Origin: Flavobacteriales bacterium
GTDB lineage: Bacteria; Bacteroidota; Bacteroidia; Flavobacteriales; Flavobacteriaceae
DNA: 6,182 bases
Assembly (NCBI GenBank): GCA_002747735.1
Contig: PDQE01000081.1
Span: forward strand, 1-6,182
Direction of reading: 5' to 3'
A model generated the notes under the pieces. The model was given only the letters and a program-made list of their open reading frames with translations. It was not told where the DNA came from and did no database searches. The position numbers and the translations under genes are program-made. Positions 1 through 6,041 of this stretch are shown here, one piece after another (the stretch's first letter is position 1; each line of letters starts with the position of its first letter).

Positions 1-1
1 T

Positions 2-109
2 GAATCATGTAGTCGTAATGGGATTGCAGCAGTTGACAACAAGTACCATTGGCCGTTAATGGAAGAAAAGCTTTTAAATATTTATGAGGGATTATATACA
101 GGAGATTAA
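2..109 (+). CDS. 3' end of a probable glycosyltransferase (5' end outside window)
   Basis: An open frame enters from the left edge and ends at a TAA at 107-109, giving 35 visible residues. The tail contains NKYHWPLMEEKLLNIYEGL. An aromatic-Trp stretch followed by an amphipathic helix of the MEEKLLNIYE kind is the usual C-terminal end of GT-B glycosyltransferases in capsule or O-antigen loci (for example YSWEKMAEKYLELYE-like tails). That family match is recalled pattern, and no catalytic part is visible. The frame overlaps the first 26 nt of the following flippase gene, as expected for translationally coupled genes of one polysaccharide operon. This supports both that it is real and its likely role in building the glycan the flippase exports. 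The coding call is fairly safe; the enzyme class is tentative, and another polysaccharide enzyme is possible. Confidence 0.5.
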   Translation, partial: ESCSRNGIAAVDNKYHWPLMEEKLLNIYEGLYTGD

Positions 110-1301
110 GAAAAAAGATATTGTCACCTTATTCTGGTATATCCTGGGGGTAGGTGTACCTATGTTTGTGGGCTTTATAAAAAACACCATATTTACCCGA
201 GTTTTCACCACGGCAGAGTATGGGCAATATGCGTTGGTCAACCTTACTTTTTCTTTTGCTACCATTATATTTATCAGTTGGACTTCGAGTATTTTATGGC
301 GTTTTTATCAGCGTTATCGTTTAAGAGGTAACTTGACTGTTTTCCTCTTTACACTGGTGTATGCATCATTACAGCATGATTTCTATCTTGTTAAATTAAT
401 CATTTACACGGCATTGTTTTATATGACTAAAGAATTGACGGTGTTTCTGGGGATTCTATTGCGGTTAAAGCAGAGAGACAGGGCTTATAACTTGTTGAGG
501 CTGGCCCAATCTCTTTTTGGCTTTGGTGTTTTGTTGCTTTTGGTCTTTTCATTTGATTTTAGAATAGAAGCCTTTTTGTTGAGTTCTTTTATCATAGATT
601 TGCTGATTATACTCTATTTTTTCAGTCAAAAACACGCCCCGTTTTCTTGGCGTTACTTTTCAAAAAATGTGTTGAAAGAGTTTTTTGGTTTTGGTAGCAA
701 AAGTATAATTATCAGTTTGTTGTTATTGGGTATTGCTTCGATTGACCGCTATATTATTTCTTACTATGATACCGTGGGTTATGTGGGGATTTATAACCAG
801 TTGTACAATTTTTCCGATATCAGTATTGTAGCCGTCATGACAGTTTTGTACGGTTTTATCAATCCTATATTGACTCTGGAATTTGAAACCAATCTTGCAA
901 ATGCTCACAGGGCTATCAAAAAATACTTCTTTTTTATTTCGGCGATAGTGGTGCCTGTTGTGTTGATATTAAGTGTGTTTGCAAAACCAATCACCGCATT
1001 AATTTTTCATGAGAGTTTTGCTCAGGCCTATGGGTTAGTGCCTTATGTGCTGATTAGTGCTTATTTATATGGATTGGTCAATCTTGTAGAGTTTAAATTG
1101 AAATTTGAGGATAAATTAAACCTTATCATTGGGTATTATATCATTTGTTTGGTGTTTAATGTGGTACTAAATCTGTTGTTTATACCTCGTTACGGCTATT
1201 CCTTTGCTGCAGTAGCAACCTTGTTGACCTATGTGTTGATGTTTGTGCTCTTTTATAAAAGTCAGGTTTGGAGCCGGCTTAAGAATGTCCGATTTTTTTA
1301 A
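84..1301 (+). CDS. Oligosaccharide flippase (Wzx-like, MOP superfamily)
   Basis: Inner-membrane protein of 405 residues, predicted to flip undecaprenyl-linked oligosaccharide units to the periplasmic face for O-antigen, capsule or exopolysaccharide assembly. The N-terminus has the Wzx pattern: a first helix at about residues 14-34, then NTIFTRVFTTAEYGQYAL (34-51) leading into helix 2 (47-70). Further hydrophobic segments lie near 102-126, 138-157, 162-180, 206-228 (with SIDRYI at 219-224, typical of the family), 242-262, 281-303, 317-335, 346-367 and 372-392. The end, VLNLLFIPRYGYSFAAVATLLTY, is the standard penultimate-loop signature. Helix 3 is only a stub (84-94, before the polar SLQHDF), and the protein is short for a family usually about 420-500 long, so an internal deletion is possible. 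The ATG at 84 is chosen because it gives a complete helix 1; the next in-frame ATG (162) would destroy it. It overlaps the upstream frame, so it is probably cotranscribed with it. The substrate cannot be deduced. Confidence 0.85.
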   Translation: MRDYIQEIKKKDIVTLFWYILGVGVPMFVGFIKNTIFTRVFTTAEYGQYALVNLTFSFATIIFISWTSSILWRFYQRYRLRGNLTVFLFTLVYASLQHDFYLVKLIIYTALFYMTKELTVFLGILLRLKQRDRAYNLLRLAQSLFGFGVLLLLVFSFDFRIEAFLLSSFIIDLLIILYFFSQKHAPFSWRYFSKNVLKEFFGFGSKSIIISLLLLGIASIDRYIISYYDTVGYVGIYNQLYNFSDISIVAVMTVLYGFINPILTLEFETNLANAHRAIKKYFFFISAIVVPVVLILSVFAKPITALIFHESFAQAYGLVPYVLISAYLYGLVNLVEFKLKFEDKLNLIIGYYIICLVFNVVLNLLFIPRYGYSFAAVATLLTYVLMFVLFYKSQVWSRLKNVRFF

Positions 1302-1481
1302 GTTATGAATATCCCTTGTTTGAGGTGGAAATGGTATTATTTAGCAAACTACATCATTTAACGCCAAACCAGATTTAAAAGATCAATCATATAAAAATTT
1401 ACTATGCACGCATAATAAATTGAAATAAAATGCTTACCTTCGCTTAGATTATTTTTACATTCATTTAAAATACCATCGTAT
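1302..1481. other. Intergenic region between flippase and etfB
   Basis: A 180-nt AT-rich gap separates the polysaccharide genes from the etf operon. No GC-rich hairpin with a T-run, and so no clear intrinsic terminator, is visible after the flippase stop. The only convincing signal is the -7-like element described separately. No small ORF or RNA gene could be supported. Confidence 0.6.
1435..1442 (+). promoter_or_regulatory. Candidate -7 element of the etfB-etfA promoter
   Basis: TACCTTCG is one base off the Bacteroidota primary sigma factor -7 consensus TAnnTTTG. It would place the transcript start near 1449, giving a leader of about 33 nt before the etfB ATG. No TTG sits at the expected distance (about 17-21 nt) upstream; the nearest TTG, at 1420-1422, is only 12 nt away. 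The -7 call therefore rests on the hexamer-like match and its position. The etfB start itself has no Shine-Dalgarno sequence, as is usual in this phylum. Confidence 0.5.
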
Positions 1482-2228
1482 ATGAACATATTAGTATGCA
1501 TAAGCCATGTGCCGGATACTACGGCTAAGATAAATTTTGCCAATGACAATACCGAGTTTGACACCAACGGTGTACAGTTTGTCATCAATCCGCACGATGA
1601 GTTTTCCCTAACCCGTGCCATGTGGTTTAAGGAAAAGCAGGGAGCCAGAGTTACTGTGGCAAATGTAGGTACAGCCGCTACAGAACCTACACTCAGAAAA
1701 GCATTGGCCATTGGTGCAGATGAAGCCATAAGAGTAAATGCAACACCTACAGATGGCTTTTTTGTAGCAGAGCAACTGGCGGAGTTAGTAAAAAACGGTA
1801 ATTACGATTTGGTACTTGCCGGCCGTGAATCTATCGATTACAACGGTGGTATGGTGCCAGGTATATTAGCCGGGCTTTTAAACCAGAATTTTGTTAATAC
1901 CTGTATAGGTTTGGAAATTGAAGGCAAGACTGCTACTATTATCAGGGAAATTGATGGCGGTAAGGAGACTTTAAAAGCAGATTTACCTCTTATTATAGCC
2001 GGACAAAAAGGCATTGTAGAGGAAAAAGACTTAAAAATCCCCAATATGAGAGGCATAATGATGGCCAGAAAAAAACCGCTAAATGTAGTAGAGCCTACTA
2101 CAGAAACCAAGGCTTCAAAATCCGTAAAGTTTGAAAAACCGGCTCCTAAAGGCGATATTAAATTAATAGATGCCGATAATGTTGGTGAACTGGTTGATTT
2201 ACTCCACAATGAAGCTAAAATTATTTAG
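1482..2228 (+). CDS. etfB: Electron transfer flavoprotein subunit beta
   Basis: EtfB (248 residues, normal length) pairs with EtfA to form a soluble cytoplasmic heterodimer. The dimer carries electrons from acyl-CoA and other flavin dehydrogenases to ETF:quinone oxidoreductase. Visible family features are the N-terminal ILVCISHVPDT strand-loop, INPHDEF (35-41), ALAIGAD (74-80), and the nucleotide-contact loop AGRESIDYNGGMVPG (113-127), where EtfB normally holds structural AMP. The ETF-beta signature IREIDGGKETL runs into LPLIIA (154-173), followed by IPNMRGIMMARKKPL (186-200). The C-terminal segment (about 205-248, ending LLHNEAKII) is the arm that reaches into EtfA. The ATG start gives the canonical N-terminus. 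etfA follows 66 nt downstream on the same strand, so the two are almost certainly one transcript. In flavobacteria this pair serves fatty-acid and branched-chain amino-acid oxidation; no dehydrogenase is encoded in this window to say which. Confidence 0.97.
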   Translation: MNILVCISHVPDTTAKINFANDNTEFDTNGVQFVINPHDEFSLTRAMWFKEKQGARVTVANVGTAATEPTLRKALAIGADEAIRVNATPTDGFFVAEQLAELVKNGNYDLVLAGRESIDYNGGMVPGILAGLLNQNFVNTCIGLEIEGKTATIIREIDGGKETLKADLPLIIAGQKGIVEEKDLKIPNMRGIMMARKKPLNVVEPTTETKASKSVKFEKPAPKGDIKLIDADNVGELVDLLHNEAKII

Positions 2229-2257
2229 TGTTAAGTACTAAAGTATTACGCATAAAG

Positions 2258-2279
2258 AGAAATCTCATGTCTCATTTCT
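2258..2279 (+). repeat. Small inverted repeat in the etfB-etfA gap
   Basis: AGAAAT (2258-2263) and ATTTCT (2274-2279) can pair across a 10-nt loop in the 66-nt spacer between the two etf genes. The stem is short and AT-rich with no T-run after it, so it is not an intrinsic terminator. It could modestly affect transcript stability or subunit ratio, but a chance occurrence is equally likely. Confidence 0.25.
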
Positions 2280-2294
2280 AAAATTTAAAATAAT

Positions 2295-3263
2295 ATGTCC
2301 GTTCTAATATTAGCAGAATCATCAGAAAATAAAATAAAAAAAATAGCCTTTGAAGCCGTTTCCTACGGCAAGCAACTGGCAGAAAAATTGGGTACTTGCA
2401 CTACGGTACTCGCCATTAATGCCAATGATGTTTCGGATTTGGCCAGATACGGTGCCGATAAAGTCCTAAAGGTAAACAACGACAAACTAAAAACATTTAA
2501 CGCAAAAGCTTATGCAGATGTAATTACACAAGCCGCTAAGCAAGAAAATGCCAAAGTAGTCATTATAGACTCCAGTCACAATGGCCTATATGTAGCACCA
2601 TTGGCTGCCGCCGCATTAAAAGCCGGTTATGCTTCTAACGTAGTGGCTCTACCGGAAAAAACCAATCCCATTACCGTAAAACGAACTGCATTTACCAACA
2701 AAGCGTTTAATTTTACCGAAATTACCACGGATACCGCTATTTTGGGTTTGGCCAAAAACGCTTTTGGGCTTAAAGAACAAACCGGAAAAGGTGAAGTGGT
2801 TGAATTTTCACCTCAGCTAAACGATGACGATTTTAGCATAAAATCTGAATCTATAGACGAAGCAAAAGGTCAGATAACCATTGCTGATGCCGATATAGTG
2901 GTCTCCGGAGGGCGGGGTTTAAAAAGCCCTGAAAACTGGGGTATGATTGAAGAGCTCGCAGGCGTTCTTGGTGCGGCCACTGCCTGTTCTAAGCCGGTAT
3001 CGGATATGGGTTGGCGGCCACATAGCGAACATGTAGGCCAAACCGGTAAACCTGTAACATCAAATCTTTATATAGCCATTGGTATCTCAGGAGCAATACA
3101 ACATCTTGCGGGTGTTAATGCCAGTAAGGTAAAAGTAGTGATAAACAATGACCCTGATGCTCCGTTTTTTAAGGCAGCAGACTACGGTATAGTGGGTGAT
3201 GCTTTTGAGGTAGTACCTAAATTAATAGAAAAGTTAAAGGAATTTAAAGCTCAAAACGCATAA
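2295..3263 (+). CDS. etfA: Electron transfer flavoprotein subunit alpha
   Basis: EtfA (322 residues, full length for the family) is the FAD-bearing subunit of the ETF heterodimer. Domain I (about 1-195) is the alpha/beta domain beginning MSVLILAESS and containing ARYGADKVLKV and VIIDSSHNGLYVAPLAAAALKAGYA-type core elements. Domain II (about 196-322) binds FAD. Its landmarks are VSGGRGL (203-209), then PVSDMGWRPHSEHVGQTGKPV, which contacts the isoalloxazine and pyrophosphate. The ETF-alpha signature LYIAIGISGAIQHLAG starts at residue 258 and runs on to VINNDPDAPFF and ADYGIVGD. No expected residue appears missing. The start lies after an A-rich leader (aaaatttaaaataat) without a Shine-Dalgarno sequence. 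The gene is coupled to etfB in a two-gene operon; the 180 nt after it suggest the next gene may have its own promoter. Confidence 0.97.
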   Translation: MSVLILAESSENKIKKIAFEAVSYGKQLAEKLGTCTTVLAINANDVSDLARYGADKVLKVNNDKLKTFNAKAYADVITQAAKQENAKVVIIDSSHNGLYVAPLAAAALKAGYASNVVALPEKTNPITVKRTAFTNKAFNFTEITTDTAILGLAKNAFGLKEQTGKGEVVEFSPQLNDDDFSIKSESIDEAKGQITIADADIVVSGGRGLKSPENWGMIEELAGVLGAATACSKPVSDMGWRPHSEHVGQTGKPVTSNLYIAIGISGAIQHLAGVNASKVKVVINNDPDAPFFKAADYGIVGDAFEVVPKLIEKLKEFKAQNA

Positions 3264-3311
3264 TTTTTATTAAATTGTGCCACAAAAGGCTGTCTAAATA
3301 GTTGTGTCATA

Positions 3312-3341
3312 TTTGTCTTTATTTTAAAAATGTATGCTTTG
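3312..3341 (+). promoter_or_regulatory. Weak promoter candidate upstream of the nuclease gene
   Basis: TTTG (3312-3315) lies 17 nt before TATGCTTTG (3333-3341). This resembles the Bacteroidota -33 TTTG / -7 TAnnTTTG pair, but with three instead of two bases between TA and TTTG. If used, it would drive the nuclease, nupC and possibly thyA with a leader of about 95 nt. The imperfect -7 spacing keeps confidence low; readthrough from etfA is the alternative. Confidence 0.25.
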
Positions 3342-3378
3342 GGCTGTTCTTAAACCCTTTCAACACCTATAAGAAAAT

Positions 3379-3390
3379 AAAACATGTTTT
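3379..3390. repeat. 12-nt perfect palindrome
   Basis: AAAACATGTTTT is self-complementary over 12 nt and is followed by a T-rich stretch (3387-3403). It could be a protein-binding site between the candidate promoter and the nuclease start. As RNA the stem is only A-U pairs around a CATG centre, too weak for a terminator. In DNA this AT-rich a chance palindrome is plausible. Confidence 0.25.
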
Positions 3391-3443
3391 GTTTTGCTTT
3401 TTTAGGAAAGGCTGTTGAAAAAATAACGAGTATGTAAATTTAT

Positions 3444-4000
3444 ATGAGTTTAGTACGCCTTAACATAAAAGGTATTTCATACAGTCAAACCCAGAGTGGA
3501 GCTTTATCATTGGTGCGTTTGAAGCTCAATCTATTGCTATAGCTTTGGAAAAAGAAATAAAACCGCCCAGGCCACTTACACATGATTTATTTAAGTCTTT
3601 TGCCAATAGGTTTAATATTAAAATTAAACAGGTAATTATACATAAATTAATTGATGGCGTTTTTTATTCCAGCCTCATTTGCGAACGGGATAAAATAGAA
3701 GAAATTATAGATGCCCGAACCTCAGATGCCATAGCGTTAGCAACCAGATTTAATGCTCCTATTTTTACTTATGAAAATATTTTAGATAAAGCCGGTATTT
3801 ATCTAAAAGTAAAAGAAGATCCTAAACTTACTCAGGCCAGAATAGAAGTGGAGGAAATGGCATTGGATTTAACCAAAGATTCCTCATTAAATGATATTCC
3901 TTTAGGAGAGTTAAACAAACAACTCATAGAGGCTGTTGAAAATGAAGACTACGAACTGGCAGCAAAAATTAGAGACGAAATTTCCAAACGTAAAAAATAG
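3444..4000 (+). pseudogene. Bifunctional nuclease family gene (DUF151 + UVR), frameshifted by an internal deletion
   Basis: The ATG at 3444 opens with MSLVRLNIKGISYSQTQSGA, the usual N-terminus of flavobacterial DUF151 (bifunctional DNase/RNase) proteins. At about 3503 the homology jumps. The expected next stretch, roughly YALVLNEVDG-ERKLP-like (about 16 residues, from memory), is absent, and the protein resumes in another frame at 3506 as IIGAFEAQSIAIALEKEIKP. The original frame runs on briefly and stops at TAG 3540-3542. The second frame is then clean to TAG 3998-4000. It carries the DUF151 core (LTHDLFKSFANRF, GVFYSSLICERD, IDARTSDAIALATRFNAP) and a C-terminal UVR motif (LGELNKQLIEAVENEDYELA and following AAKIRDEI), as in UvrB/UvrC. 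The frame change fits loss of 46 nt (1 modulo 3), and total length would be about 200 residues if restored. The second frame has no ATG in the conserved region; only TTG 3545 could restart translation, giving 151 residues. Most likely a recent inactivation or a sequence error. Confidence 0.8.
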
Positions 4001-4019
4001 CCTAAACCTGTTTTAACAA

Positions 4020-5801
4020 ATGGCCAGACATCTCACAGTATTAGTTTTATTGTTTTTTAACCTCAATAATTTCTCTTTTGGCCAAAATTCCGGAACCGAC
4101 TCCACAAACACAGCGGAGGTGATTCAAATGGATAACAAGGAGAATATTTTAATTAATTACTGGCAATTAAAAGAACATCTGATTTATGAAAAATATCCGG
4201 ATAGCATCAAAGCTCAGGTAGATTTTATCCAAGGCAAAGAGTTTTTGTCATTAGACAAAAGCGGAGCCTATACTGCCACGTTAAACAATACTTTTAGTAA
4301 AGGTTTTTGGCTCCGGAACCATAATTTGTTGGTTTTTAAACAAAAATCACCTGTAAATATTGACAAATATTATGAGGTCTTAGAAAACTCCGGTTTACAC
4401 CTCACATTGCGGTCAGGGAATGACGTATATTATTTTATTTCCGAAAAGCATAAGGCATTTGTAAGTGAGACTGTACAGGCAGATACTATTATTCCCAGTG
4501 GAGGAATCTCTGTTAATTCGGTTTTGAGAGGGCTGTTAGGTATGGTGACTTTAATACTCCTCGCTTTTCTTTTTAGTTCTAATAGAAGAGCAATTAACTG
4601 GAAAACCGTAGGCATTGGTTTATTGTTTCAGTTACTTATTGCTATTGGAGTATTAAGAGTACCCTTTATAAAAAAGGGATTTGAAGTGGTAGGGCAGGTT
4701 TTTGTTAATATTTTGGATTACACCCGTGCCGGCAGTGAATTTCTCTTTAGCGGTATTATAGATATTAATTCATACGGTTTTATTTTTGCTTTTCAGGTTT
4801 TGCCTACTATTATCTTCTTTTCGGCATTAACGTCTGTGTTATTTTACCTGGGAATCATACAAAAAGTCGTAAAATTTATGGCAATATTGCTTACTAAAAC
4901 TTTAGGCATATCCGGAGCCGAGAGTTTATCCGTAACCGGTAATATTTTCCTGGGACAGACCGAGGCCCCTTTATTGATAAAAGCCTATCTGGAACGTATG
5001 AACCGCTCCGAAATTTTATTGGTTATGGTAGGCGGCATGGCTACGGTGGCTGGTGCGGTACTGGCGGCTTACATAGGGTTTTTGGGTGGTGATGATGCCG
5101 CTATGCGTTTAATGTATGCCAAGCACCTTTTGGCCGCTTCCGTTATGGCGGCACCGGGAGCTATTGTAGTCTCTAAAATATTGTATCCTCAAACAGATAA
5201 AATAAATACGGATGTAGATGTGTCAAAAGAAAAGATAGGCTCTAATTTACTGGATGCCATTTCAAACGGCACTACCGAAGGGTTGCGGCTGGCGGTTAAT
5301 GTAGGTGCCATGCTTCTGGTTTTTGTAGCTTTTATAGCCATGATTAATGGTGTTTTTGGCTGGTTGGGGGATATTACCTCGCTTAATAATTGGATGGCCG
5401 CAAACACACAATATCCAAAGTTTTCACTGGAAGCCATCCTCGGCCTTGTTTTTGCTCCGCTTATGTGGCTCATAGGTGTAGCAAAAGAAGATATGATGCT
5501 TATGGGGCAACTTCTCGGTATAAAACTTGCCGCCAGTGAATTTGTAGGTTATATCCAACTTGCCGACCTGAAAAATGCTACCAATGCCATACATCTTACC
5601 TATGAAAAATCCATAATTATGGCTACTTATATGCTCTGTGGATTTGCTAATTTTGCGTCTATTGGCATTCAAATAGGAGGAATTGGTTCGTTGGCTCCCG
5701 GCCAAAGAAAAACATTATCTGAATTTGGTATCAAGGCACTAATTGGCGGTTCTATCGCTTCTCTTATTTCTGCAACTATTGCGGGCATGATTATTGGTTA
5801 G
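4020..5801 (+). CDS. nupC: NupC/CNT-family nucleoside transporter with secreted N-terminal domain
   Basis: Inner-membrane cation-coupled concentrative nucleoside transporter, 593 residues against about 400 for plain bacterial NupC. Residues 1-21 look like a signal peptide (hydrophobic LTVLVLLFFNL, possible cut after FSFG). Residues 22-160 form a soluble, probably periplasmic domain rich in beta-strand-like segments (for example SGAYTATLNNTFSKGFWL), of a lipocalin-like flavour I cannot name with certainty. The CNT core starts near VNSVLRGLLG (165-174). Motifs follow in order: ESLSVTGNIFLGQTEAPL with GQTEAP at 312-317, GGMATVAG (338-345), GTTEGLRLAVNVGAML with E420, and CGFANFASIGIQIGG around 540-554. 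These supply the nucleoside and cation sites in structurally known CNTs. Similar extended forms occur in other flavobacteria, so the extension is lineage-typical. The ATG lies 19 nt after the nuclease stop, which suggests cotranscription. Exact substrates (pyrimidine versus purine, H+ versus Na+) cannot be read from sequence. Confidence 0.92.
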   Translation: MARHLTVLVLLFFNLNNFSFGQNSGTDSTNTAEVIQMDNKENILINYWQLKEHLIYEKYPDSIKAQVDFIQGKEFLSLDKSGAYTATLNNTFSKGFWLRNHNLLVFKQKSPVNIDKYYEVLENSGLHLTLRSGNDVYYFISEKHKAFVSETVQADTIIPSGGISVNSVLRGLLGMVTLILLAFLFSSNRRAINWKTVGIGLLFQLLIAIGVLRVPFIKKGFEVVGQVFVNILDYTRAGSEFLFSGIIDINSYGFIFAFQVLPTIIFFSALTSVLFYLGIIQKVVKFMAILLTKTLGISGAESLSVTGNIFLGQTEAPLLIKAYLERMNRSEILLVMVGGMATVAGAVLAAYIGFLGGDDAAMRLMYAKHLLAASVMAAPGAIVVSKILYPQTDKINTDVDVSKEKIGSNLLDAISNGTTEGLRLAVNVGAMLLVFVAFIAMINGVFGWLGDITSLNNWMAANTQYPKFSLEAILGLVFAPLMWLIGVAKEDMMLMGQLLGIKLAASEFVGYIQLADLKNATNAIHLTYEKSIIMATYMLCGFANFASIGIQIGGIGSLAPGQRKTLSEFGIKALIGGSIASLISATIAGMIIG

Positions 5802-5817
5802 TTATAGAAATCATTTT

Positions 5818-5883
5818 GACTTTTTGTTTTTAACCGAAAATGGTATTACGACTGTTTTTGTAAAAATAACCAGAATGGGATTA
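5818..5883. repeat. Degenerate tandem duplication downstream of nupC
   Basis: Two adjacent units, 5818-5848 and 5850-5883, share the order GACT, T-run, G, A/T-rich stretch, AACC, then GAAAATGGTATTA (unit 1) or AGAATGGGATTA (unit 2). The copies are 31 and 34 nt with several substitutions and a small indel, which suggests an old duplication. Function is unknown, and neither unit forms a convincing terminator. Confidence 0.4.
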
Positions 5884-5934
5884 GTTTTTAGTTTTCAAAA
5901 AATCAAAGTTATTAGCAAAAAGTGAAATTTGTCT

Positions 5935-5950
5935 TATACTCATGAGTTTA
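5935..5950. repeat. Near-palindromic site upstream of thyA
   Basis: ACTCATGAGT (5938-5947) is a perfect 10-nt palindrome. Allowing one mismatched pair it extends to TATACTCATGAGTTTA (5935-5950). The dyad has the size of a small dimeric-regulator site, 116 nt before the thyA start. A 10-nt palindrome somewhere in a gap of this length is not rare by chance. Confidence 0.2.
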
Positions 5951-6001
5951 GTTGTTATAGAATCCGGTTAACAATATCTTAATAAATTCATGTTGAAACT
6001 C

Positions 6002-6036
6002 CCAAAAATCAACAGCAGTTCCATTATTTTTGGAAC
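6002..6036 (+). repeat. Overlapping, mutually exclusive inverted repeats before thyA
   Basis: CCAAAAAT (6002-6009) is complementary to ATTTTTGG (6026-6033), and GTTCCA (6018-6023) is complementary to TGGAAC (6031-6036) with a 7-nt TTATTTT loop. The two stems share bases 6031-6033, so only one could form at a time. The second dyad also covers the predicted -7 element, so it may act as a DNA operator rather than as RNA. Confidence 0.35.
6025..6032 (+). promoter_or_regulatory. Candidate -7 element of the thyA promoter
   Basis: TATTTTTG matches the Bacteroidota -7 consensus TAnnTTTG exactly and would start transcription near 6039, leaving a leader of about 26 nt. No TTG lies at the usual -33 spacing; the nearest upstream one, at 5993-5995, is 29 nt away. 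The element is embedded in the GTTCCA/TGGAAC inverted repeat, so a factor bound there would block it. Confidence 0.4.
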
Positions 6037-6041
6037 ATTAA

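Larger units (their letters stand above)
3264..3443. other. Intergenic region between etfA and the nuclease gene
   Basis: This 180-nt AT-rich gap holds no gene. It contains a weak promoter candidate (3312-3341) and a 12-nt palindrome (3379-3390). The core GGCTGT occurs three times in direct orientation (3288-3293, 3342-3347, 3410-3415), and the first and third copies extend to AAAGGCTGT. The stretch around 3284-3300 resembles ends seen on some Bacteroidota insertion sequences, but no matching inverted end or transposase is present. No strong terminator is visible after etfA. Confidence 0.4.

Noticed and set aside
723..908. Minus-strand open frame of 61 codons inside the flippase gene
   Set aside because: It lies wholly opposite a well-supported membrane protein gene and has no recognisable domain; it is a reading-frame shadow.
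1318..1349. GTTTG/CAAAC inverted repeat as a terminator after the flippase
   Set aside because: It has only five pairs with a 22-nt loop and no T-run, so it is too weak to call.
1358..1729. Minus-strand open frame of 123 codons across the etfB promoter and 5' end
   Set aside because: Most of it is the antisense of conserved etfB codons; the product has low-complexity Ser/Ala/Val composition and no family features.
1838..2209. Minus-strand open frame of 123 codons inside etfB
   Set aside because: It is antisense to the ETF-beta signature region and shows no independent coding signs.
3503..3545. Programmed ribosomal frameshifting as the explanation for the split nuclease frames
   Set aside because: A block of conserved residues is missing at the joint, which slippage cannot restore, and no convincing slippery heptamer with a downstream structure is seen there.
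4430..4615. Minus-strand open frame of 61 codons inside nupC
   Set aside because: It lies wholly opposite nupC codons and shows no recognisable domain; it is a reading-frame shadow.
5189..5705. Two overlapping minus-strand open frames (5189-5473 and 5424-5705) opposite nupC
   Set aside because: Both lie opposite the conserved CNT core, whose motifs fix the real frame; they overlap each other and encode nothing recognisable.
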